NCBI GenBank assembly: GCA_017554385.1
Contig: JAFZIL010000071.1
Coordinates: forward strand, 1 to 41,364
Length of the DNA: 41,364 nt
DNA from: Prevotella sp.
GTDB lineage: Bacteria; Bacteroidota; Bacteroidia; Bacteroidales; Bacteroidaceae
Direction of reading: 5' to 3'
Below, piece after piece: positions 1 to 7,698 of the stretch. The notes under the pieces were generated by a model, which saw only the letters and a program-made list of their open reading frames with translations, ran no database searches and was not told the DNA's origin. How positions within the stretch are numbered: position 1 is the first letter of the stretch; each line of letters opens with the position of its first letter. The translations under genes and the position numbers were made by a program.

Positions 1-587
1 ACAGGCTTCACACCATATTTATGAATAAGATTGTCGTTCAGGATATTCCAGAAGGCGGCATAATCCTCGCTCTCGGCAATCACTATTCCACACCTCCGTG
101 CCTTCCTAATGCCCGACTTTCTCGACTCTGTAAAATGCATGCCATGCACCACAGCCGAAGAGATGTCGCGAATAACAATGTTTGCATGACACACATCGGT
201 AAGGGCGAAGAGATCCTCTTCGGCCGGCACCTGATGATATATCCATGGTACTGCTTTATAAACAACTTTCCTGATTCCTTCAGAAGCGAGTGCATTGTTT
301 ATCGCATCAAACGTCTCCACCACGCCCTTTGCTGAATTCCTCTTGCTCATGATTAAGCCGCCATAGGTCAAGCCACCATGTGAATAGAGCGTATCATCTT
401 TGACATTCGCAGGAAGAAGTGCATATACCGAACCGTTACGATAAATCATCAACGAATGATCACTAAAGCGGTCGGCATGGTAATCCATGTAGTTTCGGTC
501 GAAGAGGAATGTCCCGTTCTTCGATACGGCGACAAACTTATTCCACTCGTCGCTATGTTCACCCGTGTACCTTCTTACTTCGAACAT
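1..587 (-). CDS. FemAB/GNAT-like acyltransferase, partial (3' end off the left edge)
   Basis: An open frame runs leftward from an ATG at 585-587 and is still open at base 1, so about 195 N-terminal residues are visible. The protein starts MFEVRRYTGEHSDEW and contains HGGLTYGG and a later PWIYHQVPAEEDLFAL stretch. These resemble a family of Bacteroidetes acyltransferases of the GNAT/FemAB fold often found in surface polysaccharide loci. It lies 24 nt downstream of fdtA on the same strand, so it is probably the next gene of the same operon and could acylate an amino sugar or a peptide. The substrate cannot be read from sequence. The family call is moderate; that the frame is a real gene is quite certain from its length, lack of stops and context. 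Confidence 0.7.
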   Translation of the reverse strand, partial: MFEVRRYTGEHSDEWNKFVAVSKNGTFLFDRNYMDYHADRFSDHSLMIYRNGSVYALLPANVKDDTLYSHGGLTYGGLIMSKRNSAKGVVETFDAINNALASEGIRKVVYKAVPWIYHQVPAEEDLFALTDVCHANIVIRDISSAVVHGMHFTESRKSGIRKARRCGIVIAESEDYAAFWNILNDNLIHKYGVKP

Positions 588-603
588 CAACGTATTTGAC
601 AAC

Positions 604-649
604 TTAACGATTTAACCATTTAACGATTTAACCATTTGACCATTTACAT
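604..649. repeat. Octamer tandem array (unit TTAACCAT/TTAACGAT) forming the fdtA 3' end
   Basis: Five octamers alternate TTAACGAT and TTAACCAT (604-611, 612-619, 620-627, 628-635, 636-643 with one change), followed by a partial unit. On the minus strand the array encodes the last dozen residues of FdtA and supplies its TAA stop. The period is exactly 8 nt. Confidence 0.85.
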
Positions 650-1034
650 ACTGCAAGAACTCGTCGTATTCGTAGATGTAGTCCTCTTCCTCAAAATGTT
701 CGGAGGCCAGCACCAGACAAACAGCACCGCTGGAGAAATCATCAAGCGTACGCCAGGTGTTCACATCAATCAGCAGTCCTTGCCAGGGATGGTTCAACAG
801 GATAGTACGACGTTCATGTCCATCGTCAAGCGTCACCGTAAACGAGCCGCTTAGTGCTACGACCAACTGCTTTAGCCGTTTATGTGCATGTCCTCCCCTA
901 CTCTCTCCTGCCGGCACGTCATACACCCAATAGGCACGTTTTATCTCAAACGGCACCTTTTCCAACCCCTCAGCAACGGTCAGGTTACCACGGGGATCAG
1001 CAATTTTCGGAAGGTCAATGAGTGTTATCTTCAT
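612..1034 (-). CDS. fdtA: dTDP-4-keto-6-deoxyglucose 3,4-ketoisomerase (FdtA/WxcM-like)
   Basis: This 140-aa single-domain cupin has the hallmark [19 protein letters not shown] segment (about residues 46-64), with the histidines and tyrosine/lysine pattern of FdtA/QdtA sugar ketoisomerases. These enzymes move the keto group of dTDP-4-keto-6-deoxy-glucose from C4 to C3 to feed a 3-amino sugar such as Fuc3NAc or Qui3NAc. RmlB, two genes upstream, makes the substrate. The ATG overlaps the purT stop in an ATGA (1031-1034), which implies translational coupling. The C-terminal tail after about residue 128 is encoded by an octamer repeat array and is probably not part of the ancestral protein. FdtA and QdtA cannot be separated here, so the product stereochemistry is open. 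An aminotransferase would be expected further left, off the window. Confidence 0.85.
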   Translation of the reverse strand: MKITLIDLPKIADPRGNLTVAEGLEKVPFEIKRAYWVYDVPAGESRGGHAHKRLKQLVVALSGSFTVTLDDGHERRTILLNHPWQGLLIDVNTWRTLDDFSSGAVCLVLASEHFEEEDYIYEYDEFLQYVNGQMVKSLNG

Positions 1035-2230
1035 TTCATCATGTAAGAATCAGTACCGAGCACTGTTTTGGCCAAACGTTTGGCTTTGTCACGCAAGGCA
1101 TTGATGTCATCGTCCACCTCGCCATAACAGAGCACCACACCCATGCGTCGGCCTTTGTGTGCCTCCGGCTTGCCGAAAATGCGAATACGGGTACGGTCTT
1201 CTTTCAGCGCCTCTTCCAGATTATATGGCAGCAGCGAACGATCCACTGGTGTATTGGCCTCTACAGGTGACAGGATTACTGCTGATGCACCGGCATGCTC
1301 CAGGTGAATACCAGCAATAGGCAGTCCCATAACTGCACGGAAATGCAGTTCAAATTCGCTGAGATTCGTTGTATGTCCTAATGTTACCATACCCGTATCG
1401 TGCGGACGTGGCGACAGCTCCGAGAAAATCACCTCTCCCTGTTTTGTCAGGAAGAACTCCACGCCCCAGATGCCTGCACCCGTTAAGGCCTTTGTCACCT
1501 TATCCGCCATCATCTGTGCCTGTTTCAGGGCCTCATCAGAAATCTGATATGGCTGCCACGACTCACGATAGTCGCCACCTTTTTGCACATGACCAATAGG
1601 CGGGCAGAACAGTGTAGGCCAACCATGCTGCTGTGTAACAGTGAGTAGTGTAAACTCAGAATCGAAATCGATAAACTCCTCAATGATTACTTCCTTCACA
1701 TCACCGCGCGAACCTTCCATCGCCTCGCGGAAAGCAGTCTCAAGCTCATCATCATTATGCACGTAGCTCTGACCATGTCCGCTTGACGACATTAATGGTT
1801 TTACCACACAAGGGAATCCTATCTCGTCGGCAGCTTTCTTGAACTCTTCGAAGGTCTTTGCATAGAAGTACTTTGCCGTACGCAAGCCCAATTCTTTCGA
1901 GGCCAGGTCACGGATGGCACGACGGTTCATCGTGTAATTGACGGCACGTGCCGATGGAACCACCTGAATACCCTCTTCCTCAAATTTGAAGAGTCGTTCC
2001 GTTCGGATAGCCTCAATCTCAGGCACGATAATGTCCGGTTGGTGCTTTTTCACCACAGCTTCGAGGGCATCTCCATCAAGCATGTTGAATATCTCGCGTT
2101 CGTCGGCCACCTGCATGGCAGGGGCATTATCATAACGGTCGCAGGCTATCACATACTGTCCTGCACGCATAGCTGCGATTACAAACTCCTTACCCAGTTC
2201 GCCTGAGCCTAATAAAAGAATCTTTTTCAT
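1031..2230 (-). CDS. purT: Formate-dependent phosphoribosylglycinamide formyltransferase (GAR transformylase 2)
   Basis: The 399-aa ATP-grasp protein starts [15 protein letters not shown], the usual PurT N-terminal nucleotide-binding turn. It continues with [22 protein letters not shown], the ATP-grasp core near [14 protein letters not shown], and metal/ATP residues in [25 protein letters not shown]. PurT makes formyl-GAR from GAR, formate and ATP in purine synthesis. The start at 2230 is preferred to an in-frame ATG at 2266, because the extra 12 residues have no family counterpart and overlap an intercistronic hairpin. It sits between rmlB and fdtA in a sugar-nucleotide operon, an odd place for a purine gene, and shares ATGA with fdtA. 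Confidence 0.95.
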   Translation of the reverse strand: MKKILLLGSGELGKEFVIAAMRAGQYVIACDRYDNAPAMQVADEREIFNMLDGDALEAVVKKHQPDIIVPEIEAIRTERLFKFEEEGIQVVPSARAVNYTMNRRAIRDLASKELGLRTAKYFYAKTFEEFKKAADEIGFPCVVKPLMSSSGHGQSYVHNDDELETAFREAMEGSRGDVKEVIIEEFIDFDSEFTLLTVTQQHGWPTLFCPPIGHVQKGGDYRESWQPYQISDEALKQAQMMADKVTKALTGAGIWGVEFFLTKQGEVIFSELSPRPHDTGMVTLGHTTNLSEFELHFRAVMGLPIAGIHLEHAGASAVILSPVEANTPVDRSLLPYNLEEALKEDRTRIRIFGKPEAHKGRRMGVVLCYGEVDDDINALRDKAKRLAKTVLGTDSYMMK

Positions 2231-2243
2231 ACGGCAAGGGGGG

Positions 2244-2262
2244 TATGCGGCAAAACCGCATA
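2244..2262 (-). other. Intercistronic hairpin between rmlB and purT
   Basis: TATGCGG (2244-2250) and CCGCATA (2256-2262) form a perfect 7-bp stem with a 5-nt loop in the transcript, 10 nt after the rmlB stop and about 13 nt before the purT ATG. No U-run follows, so it is more likely an mRNA processing or stability element than a terminator. Confidence 0.5.
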
Positions 2263-2271
2263 GCACACTAT

Positions 2272-3408
2272 TTAGCGGTTTTTATACATGTTTTCGTAAT
2301 ACTTCTGGTAGTCGCCAGAGGTGACATTGTCGAGCCACTCCTGATTGTCGAGATACCAGCGGACGGTCTTTTCGATGCCTTCCTCGAACTGGAGGCTTGG
2401 CTCCCATCCGAGTTCCTTCTGTAGCTTCGTGCTGTCGATGGCGTAGCGCAGGTCATGGCCGGCGCGGTCGGTAACGAAGGTTATGAGATCCATATCCTCG
2501 CCTTCCTTGCGGCCAAGGAGACGATCGACGGTATTGATAAGCACGCGAATGATGTCAATGTTCTTCCACTCGTTGAATCCACCGATGTTGTAGGTCTCAG
2601 CGATAAGGCCCTGATGGAAGATGAGGTCGATGGCACGGGCGTGATCCTCAACAAAGAGCCAGTCACGCACGTTCTCGCCCTTGCCATAGACAGGCAGCGG
2701 CTTGCGGTGACGGATGTTATTTATAAAAAGAGGTATCAGCTTCTCCGGGAACTGGAAGGGACCGTAGTTGTTCGAGCAGTTGGTCACGATGACAGGCATG
2801 CCGTAGGTATCGTGATAGGCACGGACAAAGTGATCGCTCGATGCCTTGGCGGCAGAGTACGGTGAGTGAGGATTGTACTTCGTGGTCTCGAGGAAGAACT
2901 TGTCGCCATAGGCAAGATGATGCTCTGCCGAAGAGGCCGTCGTGGTGAACGGAGCTTCGATGCCCTCGGGGTGTGTCAGCTCCAGTGCGCCATACACCTC
3001 ATCGGTAGAAATGTGGTAAAAGCGCTTACCCTCGTAACGCTCGGGAAGCGACTCCCAATAGAGTTTGGCAGCCTGAAGCAGGCTTAAAGTACCCATGACA
3101 TTAGTCTTTGCAAACGTAAAGGGGTCCTTGATGCTTCTGTCAACGTGGCTCTCGGCAGCGAGGTGGATGATGCCATCGACCTTCTTGTCCTGCATCAACT
3201 GGTAGAATGCGTCGAAGTCGCAGATGTCCATCTTCACAAAATCGTAGTTAGGCTTATCCTCGATGTCCTTGAGGTTGGCGAGGTTGCCGGCATACGTCAG
3301 CTTGTCGAGATTGATGATGTGATAGTCAGGATACTTGTTCACGAAAAGGCGCACCACGTGGCTTCCAATGAAGCCAGCGCCACCGGTAATGACAATTGTT
3401 CTCTTCAT
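2272..3408 (-). CDS. rmlB: dTDP-glucose 4,6-dehydratase
   Basis: This 378-aa extended SDR enzyme begins [19 protein letters not shown] with the GxxGxxG NAD-binding turn (about residues 9-15). It has [12 protein letters not shown], the catalytic STDEVYG segment with the Asp-Glu pair, and the catalytic YSAAK (Tyr-x-x-x-Lys). Further marks are [18 protein letters not shown] and [11 protein letters not shown]. It converts dTDP-glucose to dTDP-4-keto-6-deoxyglucose, the precursor of L-rhamnose and of the 3-amino sugars made through FdtA. The start is set at 3408: upstream in-frame codons run through the neighbouring small gene and have no family similarity. Only 4 nt separate it from the small membrane protein gene upstream, so the two are cotranscribed. 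No rmlA/C/D genes are visible here. Confidence 0.95.
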   Translation of the reverse strand: MKRTIVITGGAGFIGSHVVRLFVNKYPDYHIINLDKLTYAGNLANLKDIEDKPNYDFVKMDICDFDAFYQLMQDKKVDGIIHLAAESHVDRSIKDPFTFAKTNVMGTLSLLQAAKLYWESLPERYEGKRFYHISTDEVYGALELTHPEGIEAPFTTTASSAEHHLAYGDKFFLETTKYNPHSPYSAAKASSDHFVRAYHDTYGMPVIVTNCSNNYGPFQFPEKLIPLFINNIRHRKPLPVYGKGENVRDWLFVEDHARAIDLIFHQGLIAETYNIGGFNEWKNIDIIRVLINTVDRLLGRKEGEDMDLITFVTDRAGHDLRYAIDSTKLQKELGWEPSLQFEEGIEKTVRWYLDNQEWLDNVTSGDYQKYYENMYKNR

Positions 3409-3412
3409 AGTT

Positions 3413-3595
3413 CTATTCTTTTTTGTTTTTCTTGTATCGTTGATAGAGGCCCAGCACAAACATGACGAGGAACGCCGTACCGAAGGTGTTTGCAGCGTCC
3501 TCCCACGACTTGTCGATGCCCAGTATATACCATAATAACGTGATAACCGTGGCAACTATTGTGTCTTGTACTAAATCAATAAGCCATTCTTTCAT
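3413..3595 (-). CDS. Small two-segment membrane protein (60 aa), function unknown
   Basis: The 60-aa frame starts MKEWLIDLVQDTIVAT. It has two hydrophobic stretches, about residues 10-26 (TIVATVITLLWYILGI) and 37-51 (FGTAFLVMFVLGLYQ), joined by a charged linker, and a basic tail YKKNKKE. This gives a plausible hairpin membrane topology with the tail inside. It fits exactly between the YfcE-like gene (12 nt gap) and rmlB (4 nt gap) on the same strand, which argues that it is translated. I do not recognise a family. It could help a membrane glycosylation complex or be a lineage-specific small protein; neither can be tested here. Confidence 0.6.
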   Translation of the reverse strand: MKEWLIDLVQDTIVATVITLLWYILGIDKSWEDAANTFGTAFLVMFVLGLYQRYKKNKKE

Positions 3596-3607
3596 TTTCC
3601 GTAGCCT

Positions 3608-4099
3608 TTAATCTGAAAGGGTGATTACCTCTAAGTCCTTGAACGTCGAACCGTCGATGACAAGGCGCATGAGCGTACGCTCCTTGTGCCAGCCCTGTAT
3701 GCCTGCGGCACCGGGGTTCAGGTGGAGCAGGCCCAGTGTACGGTCGTACTTTACCTTAAGTATATGTGAGTGACCGGCAATGAAGAGCTGGGGCGGCTTT
3801 GCATAAAGCGTACCGCGTATAGAGGCATCGTAGTTGCCTGGATAGCCGCCTATGTGCTTGATAAGCACGTCGACGTCCTCACACTTAAAGCGGTTCAGCT
3901 CGCGGTACATCAGTCGTAGGTCGCCACCGTCGCAATTGCCGCAAACAGCACGGAAAGGGCGGAAAGCAGCAAGTTTGTCAGCCACTTCGACGGTGCCGAT
4001 GTCGCCGGCATGCCATATCTCGTCGCAGGGTTCGAAGTAGTGCAGATACTTCGGATCCCAATAGCCGTGGGTGTCACTGAGAATGCCAATTCTTTTCAT
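3608..4099 (-). CDS. YfcE-like metallophosphoesterase
   Basis: The 163-aa calcineurin-like phosphoesterase has all core metal motifs: SDTHGY (about residues 8-13), HAGDIG, GNCDGG and GHSHIL (near residue 110). Proteins of this YfcE/MJ0936 type hydrolyse phosphodiesters in the cytoplasm with a di-metal centre. The chosen ATG at 4099 gives MKRIGILSDTHG, the family N-terminus; a longer in-frame start at 4129 reads only through a 9-nt repeat array. It follows the cytidylate-kinase-like gene by 44 nt, which is largely that array. The natural substrate is not indicated by context. Confidence 0.85.
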   Translation of the reverse strand: MKRIGILSDTHGYWDPKYLHYFEPCDEIWHAGDIGTVEVADKLAAFRPFRAVCGNCDGGDLRLMYRELNRFKCEDVDVLIKHIGGYPGNYDASIRGTLYAKPPQLFIAGHSHILKVKYDRTLGLLHLNPGAAGIQGWHKERTLMRLVIDGSTFKDLEVITLSD

Positions 4100-4109
4100 A
4101 TCTTCTTTT

Positions 4110-4154
4110 ATGGGGCCAATGAGGCCCATGAGACTTATGGGATTTATAGGCCGA
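4110..4154. repeat. Nonamer array (ATGGGGCCA type) between the kinase-like and yfcE-like genes
   Basis: Five 9-nt units in register: ATGGGGCCA (4110), ATGAGGCCC (4119), ATGAGACTT (4128), ATGGGATTT (4137), ATAGGCCGA (4146). The reverse complement resembles the units in front of xseA and xseB (TTGGCCCCAT). It spans the kinase stop codon and most of the 44-nt gap. Confidence 0.75.
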
Positions 4155-4767
4155 AGCGCTTGCGCACAAACTCAGCGATGAGGTGTTCGGTCTCGGTAAC
4201 GCCAAGGATGCTGGAGTCGACACAGAGGTCGTAGCTTGCGGCATGCCCCCACTTCTTACCCGTATAATAATTATAGTAGGAAGCACGACGGCTCTCTACC
4301 TGCTCAATCCGTCTGACAGCCTCCTCGCGCGAACAGTTCTTTTCTTTCATAAAGAGCTGGGCACGGGCATCGATAGAGGCCGTGATGAAAATGTTCACCA
4401 CATCGGGGAAGTCGCGCAGCACATAGTCGGCACAGCGGCCAACAAAGACACATGACCCTTTCTGGGCAGCCTTGATCATGGCATCGCTCTGGAACTTAAA
4501 CAGCCCTTCCTGCGAGAAGTTGCTCTGATAGAAGCTGTTGCCTATGCCGTTGTTGCCATAGGGCAGATGGAGGAAGGAACGCAGGAAGCCCTTGCGCTCG
4601 TCGCTACGTTTGAAGAACTCCTCTGAGAACCCGCTCTCCTTAGCAGCGAGATTCAGCAGTTCGCGGTCGTAATACTTTGCTTGGAATTCCTCGGCCAGCA
4701 GGCGTCCTATCTCAAGTCCGCCTGCGCAGACCTGACGACCGATATTAATGATGAGATGTTTGTTCAT
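4144..4767 (-). CDS. Cytidylate kinase-like family protein
   Basis: The 207-aa protein starts MNKHLIINIGRQVCAGGLEIG. In the cytidylate-kinase-like (Cytidylate_kin2) family this N-terminus is a P-loop-like GRQxGSGGxxIG; here the Gly-Ser is Cys-Ala, so the loop is slightly atypical. Later marks are YYDRELLNLAAKESG, CVFVGRCADYVLRD (typical of the family) and a C-terminal YNYYTGKKWGHAASYDLCVDSS. These proteins are P-loop kinases of uncertain substrate, distinct from the canonical Cmk. The start overlaps the MATE gene by 23 nt, so the two are one transcription unit. The family is clear; nucleoside kinase activity is inferred only. Confidence 0.8.
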   Translation of the reverse strand: MNKHLIINIGRQVCAGGLEIGRLLAEEFQAKYYDRELLNLAAKESGFSEEFFKRSDERKGFLRSFLHLPYGNNGIGNSFYQSNFSQEGLFKFQSDAMIKAAQKGSCVFVGRCADYVLRDFPDVVNIFITASIDARAQLFMKEKNCSREEAVRRIEQVESRRASYYNYYTGKKWGHAASYDLCVDSSILGVTETEHLIAEFVRKRFGL

Positions 4768-6109
4768 TGGCCTTGATTTTTCTGAGATACCACATAAGGA
4801 TAGGGATGGTCATGGCAAATGACCCGAAGTCGCTTGCAGGCATACTGAACCACACGCCGTCAAGCCCGAAGAACAGCGGGAACACATAAGCCATGGGCAG
4901 TAGCATGAACAGCTGGCGCGAGAGCGAGAGGAAGATGCTGACGCGCACCTTGCCGATACACTGGAAGAAGTTGGTGATGATAGCTTGCGAAGCCACGACA
5001 AAGAATACCAGCATGTCGATTTTCAAGCCACGGGCCGAGAGTTGCAAAAGCGTCTCGTCGGTAGTAAACAGCCGTGCAATCTCACGCGGGAACAGCATCG
5101 ATAGCGTCCAGCCTATCAGCAGGATGACCGTACCCACAGCGATGGAGAGCCATAGGCAGCGCAGCATGCGGTCGAACTTCTGTGCTCCGTAGTTGTAGCC
5201 AATGATTGGCTGCATGCCCTGCGTGACACCCATCACAAACATAAAGAACACCATGACCATAGAATTGGCTATCGAGTAGGCTCCCACAGCCATGTCGCCA
5301 CCGTAGCGCACAAACTGGTTGTTCATGAAGATAACGATGACACACGACGTGGCCTGCATAAGGAAGGGCGAGATGCCGATGGCTATGATATTGCGCACGA
5401 GATCGGCCTTCAACTTATAGATGCCGCGCTTCAGGTGGAGCAGTTCATTAGGACGGCTGAACAGCCACATCTGCCAGCACAAGGCGAGGCTCTGCGACAT
5501 GACCGTTGCCAACGCCGCTCCGCGTATACCCCAGCGGAACCACCACACAAACATGACGACCAGCACTATGTTACAGCCTACGGTAAAGAGCACAGAATAC
5601 ATGGCATGGCGCGGTTTGCCTGAAGCACGGAGCACAGCGTTCATGCCGAAGTACATGTGAGTAACCATGTTACCCGCCAGAATGACCTGCATAAACTCAC
5701 GCGCATAGGGCAGCGTGGCGTCCGAGGCACCGAAGAACCGCAGGATGGGGTCTAAGAAAAGCATGCTCACCACCATGAACAAGAGACCGATGACAAGATT
5801 CAGCGTTACGGTATTGCCCAGCAGGTGCTGTGCCGTCTGATAGTCACGTTGTCCTAACTTCACGCTAATACACGTCGAAGCACCCACACCCACACACGCT
5901 CCGAAGGCTGCGCTAAGGTTCATGAACGGAAAGGTAATGCCCAAACCAGCAATGGCCTCGGGGCCGACAACCTGTCCGATGACCGAGCGGTCGATGATAT
6001 TATACAGGGAACTGGCCACCATCGCCACGATGGCAGGCAGGGCATACTGCCAAAGCAATGCGCCCACGGGCTTCGTGCCCAGTTCCAATGCTGCTTTCTT
6101 ATTGTCCAT
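4745..6109 (-). CDS. MATE family efflux transporter
   Basis: The 454-aa polytopic membrane protein has about 12 hydrophobic segments in two similar halves. It has the family marks LWQYALPAIVAMVASSLYNIIDRSVIGQ near the N-terminus and GVTQGMQPIIGYNYGAQ in the second half (about residue 275). MATE transporters export drugs or metabolites by Na+ or H+ antiport. The start at 6109 (MDNKKAALELG) is chosen because a -7 box lies at 6120-6127, inside the longer in-frame extension that begins at 6139. It is the first gene of the long leftward run down to the left edge and is divergent from the S8 protease. The substrate is unknown. Confidence 0.9.
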   Translation of the reverse strand: MDNKKAALELGTKPVGALLWQYALPAIVAMVASSLYNIIDRSVIGQVVGPEAIAGLGITFPFMNLSAAFGACVGVGASTCISVKLGQRDYQTAQHLLGNTVTLNLVIGLLFMVVSMLFLDPILRFFGASDATLPYAREFMQVILAGNMVTHMYFGMNAVLRASGKPRHAMYSVLFTVGCNIVLVVMFVWWFRWGIRGAALATVMSQSLALCWQMWLFSRPNELLHLKRGIYKLKADLVRNIIAIGISPFLMQATSCVIVIFMNNQFVRYGGDMAVGAYSIANSMVMVFFMFVMGVTQGMQPIIGYNYGAQKFDRMLRCLWLSIAVGTVILLIGWTLSMLFPREIARLFTTDETLLQLSARGLKIDMLVFFVVASQAIITNFFQCIGKVRVSIFLSLSRQLFMLLPMAYVFPLFFGLDGVWFSMPASDFGSFAMTIPILMWYLRKIKANEQTSHH

Positions 6110-6119
6110 AATCAACGTG

Positions 6120-6151
6120 CAAAGGTAAGCATTTTCCACGACACCACCAAA
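6120..6151 (-). promoter_or_regulatory. Bacteroidetes promoter of the MATE gene
   Basis: On the minus strand TACCTTTG (6120-6127) is preceded by TTTG (6148-6151) at a 20-nt spacing. The -33 box is half of the palindrome CCAAATTAATTTGG (6147-6160), shared with the divergent promoter. The leader to the ATG at 6109 is only a few nucleotides. Confidence 0.75.
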
Positions 6152-6155
6152 TTAA

Positions 6156-6187
6156 TTTGGCAGTTCAGAAAAAAAGTAGTACCTTTG
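6156..6187 (+). promoter_or_regulatory. Bacteroidetes promoter of the S8 protease gene
   Basis: TTTG (6156-6159), a 20-nt spacer, then TACCTTTG (6180-6187). It is the exact mirror of the leftward MATE promoter about the centre of the palindrome at 6147-6160. Confidence 0.75.
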
Positions 6188-6213
6188 CGCCATCAAAAAG
6201 ACAACCAATAACG

Positions 6214-7629
6214 ATGAACCGTATACTTATCATCCTGCTGTTGATGATCGCTGCCGGCCCTGCTGCCGGTGCGAAAAAGAAATATCCAGGGCCAAAGACC
6301 TTCGTCTACCGCTACTACCTGCGCGATAAGCAGGGATGCGGTTTTTCCCTCGACCGTCCCTCTCACTACCTTTCGGCCAAGGCCATTGAGCGTCGCAAAC
6401 GCCAGCGGCTGAAGGTCGACTCGACCGACCTGCCCGTAAGCCGTCGTTACACCGAACAGTTCCGCATTGCCAACACTGAAGTGTTAGGTACAAGCCGATG
6501 GAACAATACCGTCGTGGTGCGCTCGCGCGACAGCGTGCTGCTGCGACAATTGGCTCAACTGCCCTGCGTCAGAGATGCAAGAATGGTATGGCAGTCGCCT
6601 GACTCCATTGAGAAGAAGGAGGACGTTGAATGGAAAGTGCGTGAGCAGTTCCAGAAGTGGGACTCGGTGAAGAACGACCCCTACGGCATGAGTCGCCACC
6701 AGATCGAGATGCTGTGTGGTGAACGGCTACACGAGATTGGGCTGCGCGGTGAAGGCATGACTATCGCCGTACTCGACGGAGGTTTCCTTAACGTCAACCG
6801 CATTCCCTGTCTCAGCGAGGTACAAATAGCAGGTGTGAAAGATTTTGTAGTACCGAAGAACACGCCTCACGCCCCACGCCCTTCTGACGATTTCTTCGAA
6901 GGCATCGACCACGGCACGAAGGTGTTGTCAGTACTGGCAGCACAGGCTCCCGAGGTGATTCTTGGCACAGCCGTCGAAGCCACCTACTGGCTACTGCGCT
7001 GTGAAGACCCCGACACCGAACAACCCATAGAAGAAGACTACTGGACCATGGCAGCCGAATATGCCGACTCGGTGGGTGTCGACATCATCAGCTCGTCGTT
7101 GGGCTATAACGAATACGACAACGGCATTGGCACCTACCGGCTGCAAGACCTCGACGGAAATACGGCTCTCATCTCGCGCACGGCATCTATGTTGGCACGG
7201 AAAGGCATCGTCCACTGCAACTCGGCCGGCAACTCAGGCATGAACTCGTGGAAGAAGATTGGCGTGCCTGCCGACGCTCGCGACATCCTGACCGTGGGTG
7301 CCGTGAACAGCGAGGGAAAGATTGCCGTCTTCTCAAGTGTCGGACCTTCTCAGGACGGACGCGTAAAGCCCGATGTCGTAGCTCAGGGATCGCCCACAGC
7401 CCTCGTCTCAGGCAAAGGCATGCTGGCCCACGACATGGGCACATCATTCTCCACGCCCCTCGTAGCAGGACTCGTGGCATGCCTGTGGCAAGGGCTTCGG
7501 CAGAAGACAGCCTTAGAGATCATGGACTTGGTGCGGCGCAGCGCCACCCTATATGATGATCCTGACAACATCTACGGCAACGGCACGCCCGATTTCTGGA
7601 ATGCCTATATGATAGGACAATCGAAGTAG
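6214..7629 (+). CDS. Secreted S8 (subtilisin-like) serine protease
   Basis: The 471-aa protein has a hydrophobic N-terminus (MNRILIILLLMIAAGPAAGA) that fits a signal peptide. A long pro-region of about 160 residues follows, then a subtilisin catalytic domain. The triad is visible as AVLDGGF (Asp about 188), DHGTKV (His about 233) and GTSFSTPLVAG (Ser about 411), with the oxyanion Asn in NSAGNSG. It ends soon after the catalytic domain with no obvious C-terminal sorting domain. The start at 6214 is preferred to an in-frame ATG at 6157, which lies upstream of the -7 box. It is followed after 69 nt by xseA; that gap is mostly a nonamer array. A periplasmic or surface peptidase is likely, target unknown. 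Confidence 0.9.
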   Translation: MNRILIILLLMIAAGPAAGAKKKYPGPKTFVYRYYLRDKQGCGFSLDRPSHYLSAKAIERRKRQRLKVDSTDLPVSRRYTEQFRIANTEVLGTSRWNNTVVVRSRDSVLLRQLAQLPCVRDARMVWQSPDSIEKKEDVEWKVREQFQKWDSVKNDPYGMSRHQIEMLCGERLHEIGLRGEGMTIAVLDGGFLNVNRIPCLSEVQIAGVKDFVVPKNTPHAPRPSDDFFEGIDHGTKVLSVLAAQAPEVILGTAVEATYWLLRCEDPDTEQPIEEDYWTMAAEYADSVGVDIISSSLGYNEYDNGIGTYRLQDLDGNTALISRTASMLARKGIVHCNSAGNSGMNSWKKIGVPADARDILTVGAVNSEGKIAVFSSVGPSQDGRVKPDVVAQGSPTALVSGKGMLAHDMGTSFSTPLVAGLVACLWQGLRQKTALEIMDLVRRSATLYDDPDNIYGNGTPDFWNAYMIGQSK

Positions 7630-7635
7630 ATTACC

Positions 7636-7698
7636 ATTAACCTAATTTGTCCTATTGGCCCCATTAGCCCTATTAGTCTCATTAGCCCTATTTGCCCC
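7636..7698. repeat. Seven-unit nonamer array (ATTAGCCCT type) ending exactly at the xseA start
   Basis: Seven 9-nt units in perfect register: ATTAACCTA, ATTTGTCCT, ATTGGCCCC, ATTAGCCCT, ATTAGTCTC, ATTAGCCCT, ATTTGCCCC, and the next base is the A of the xseA ATG (7699). It fills essentially the whole S8-xseA gap, so it must also hold whatever ribosome-binding information xseA has. Confidence 0.85.
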
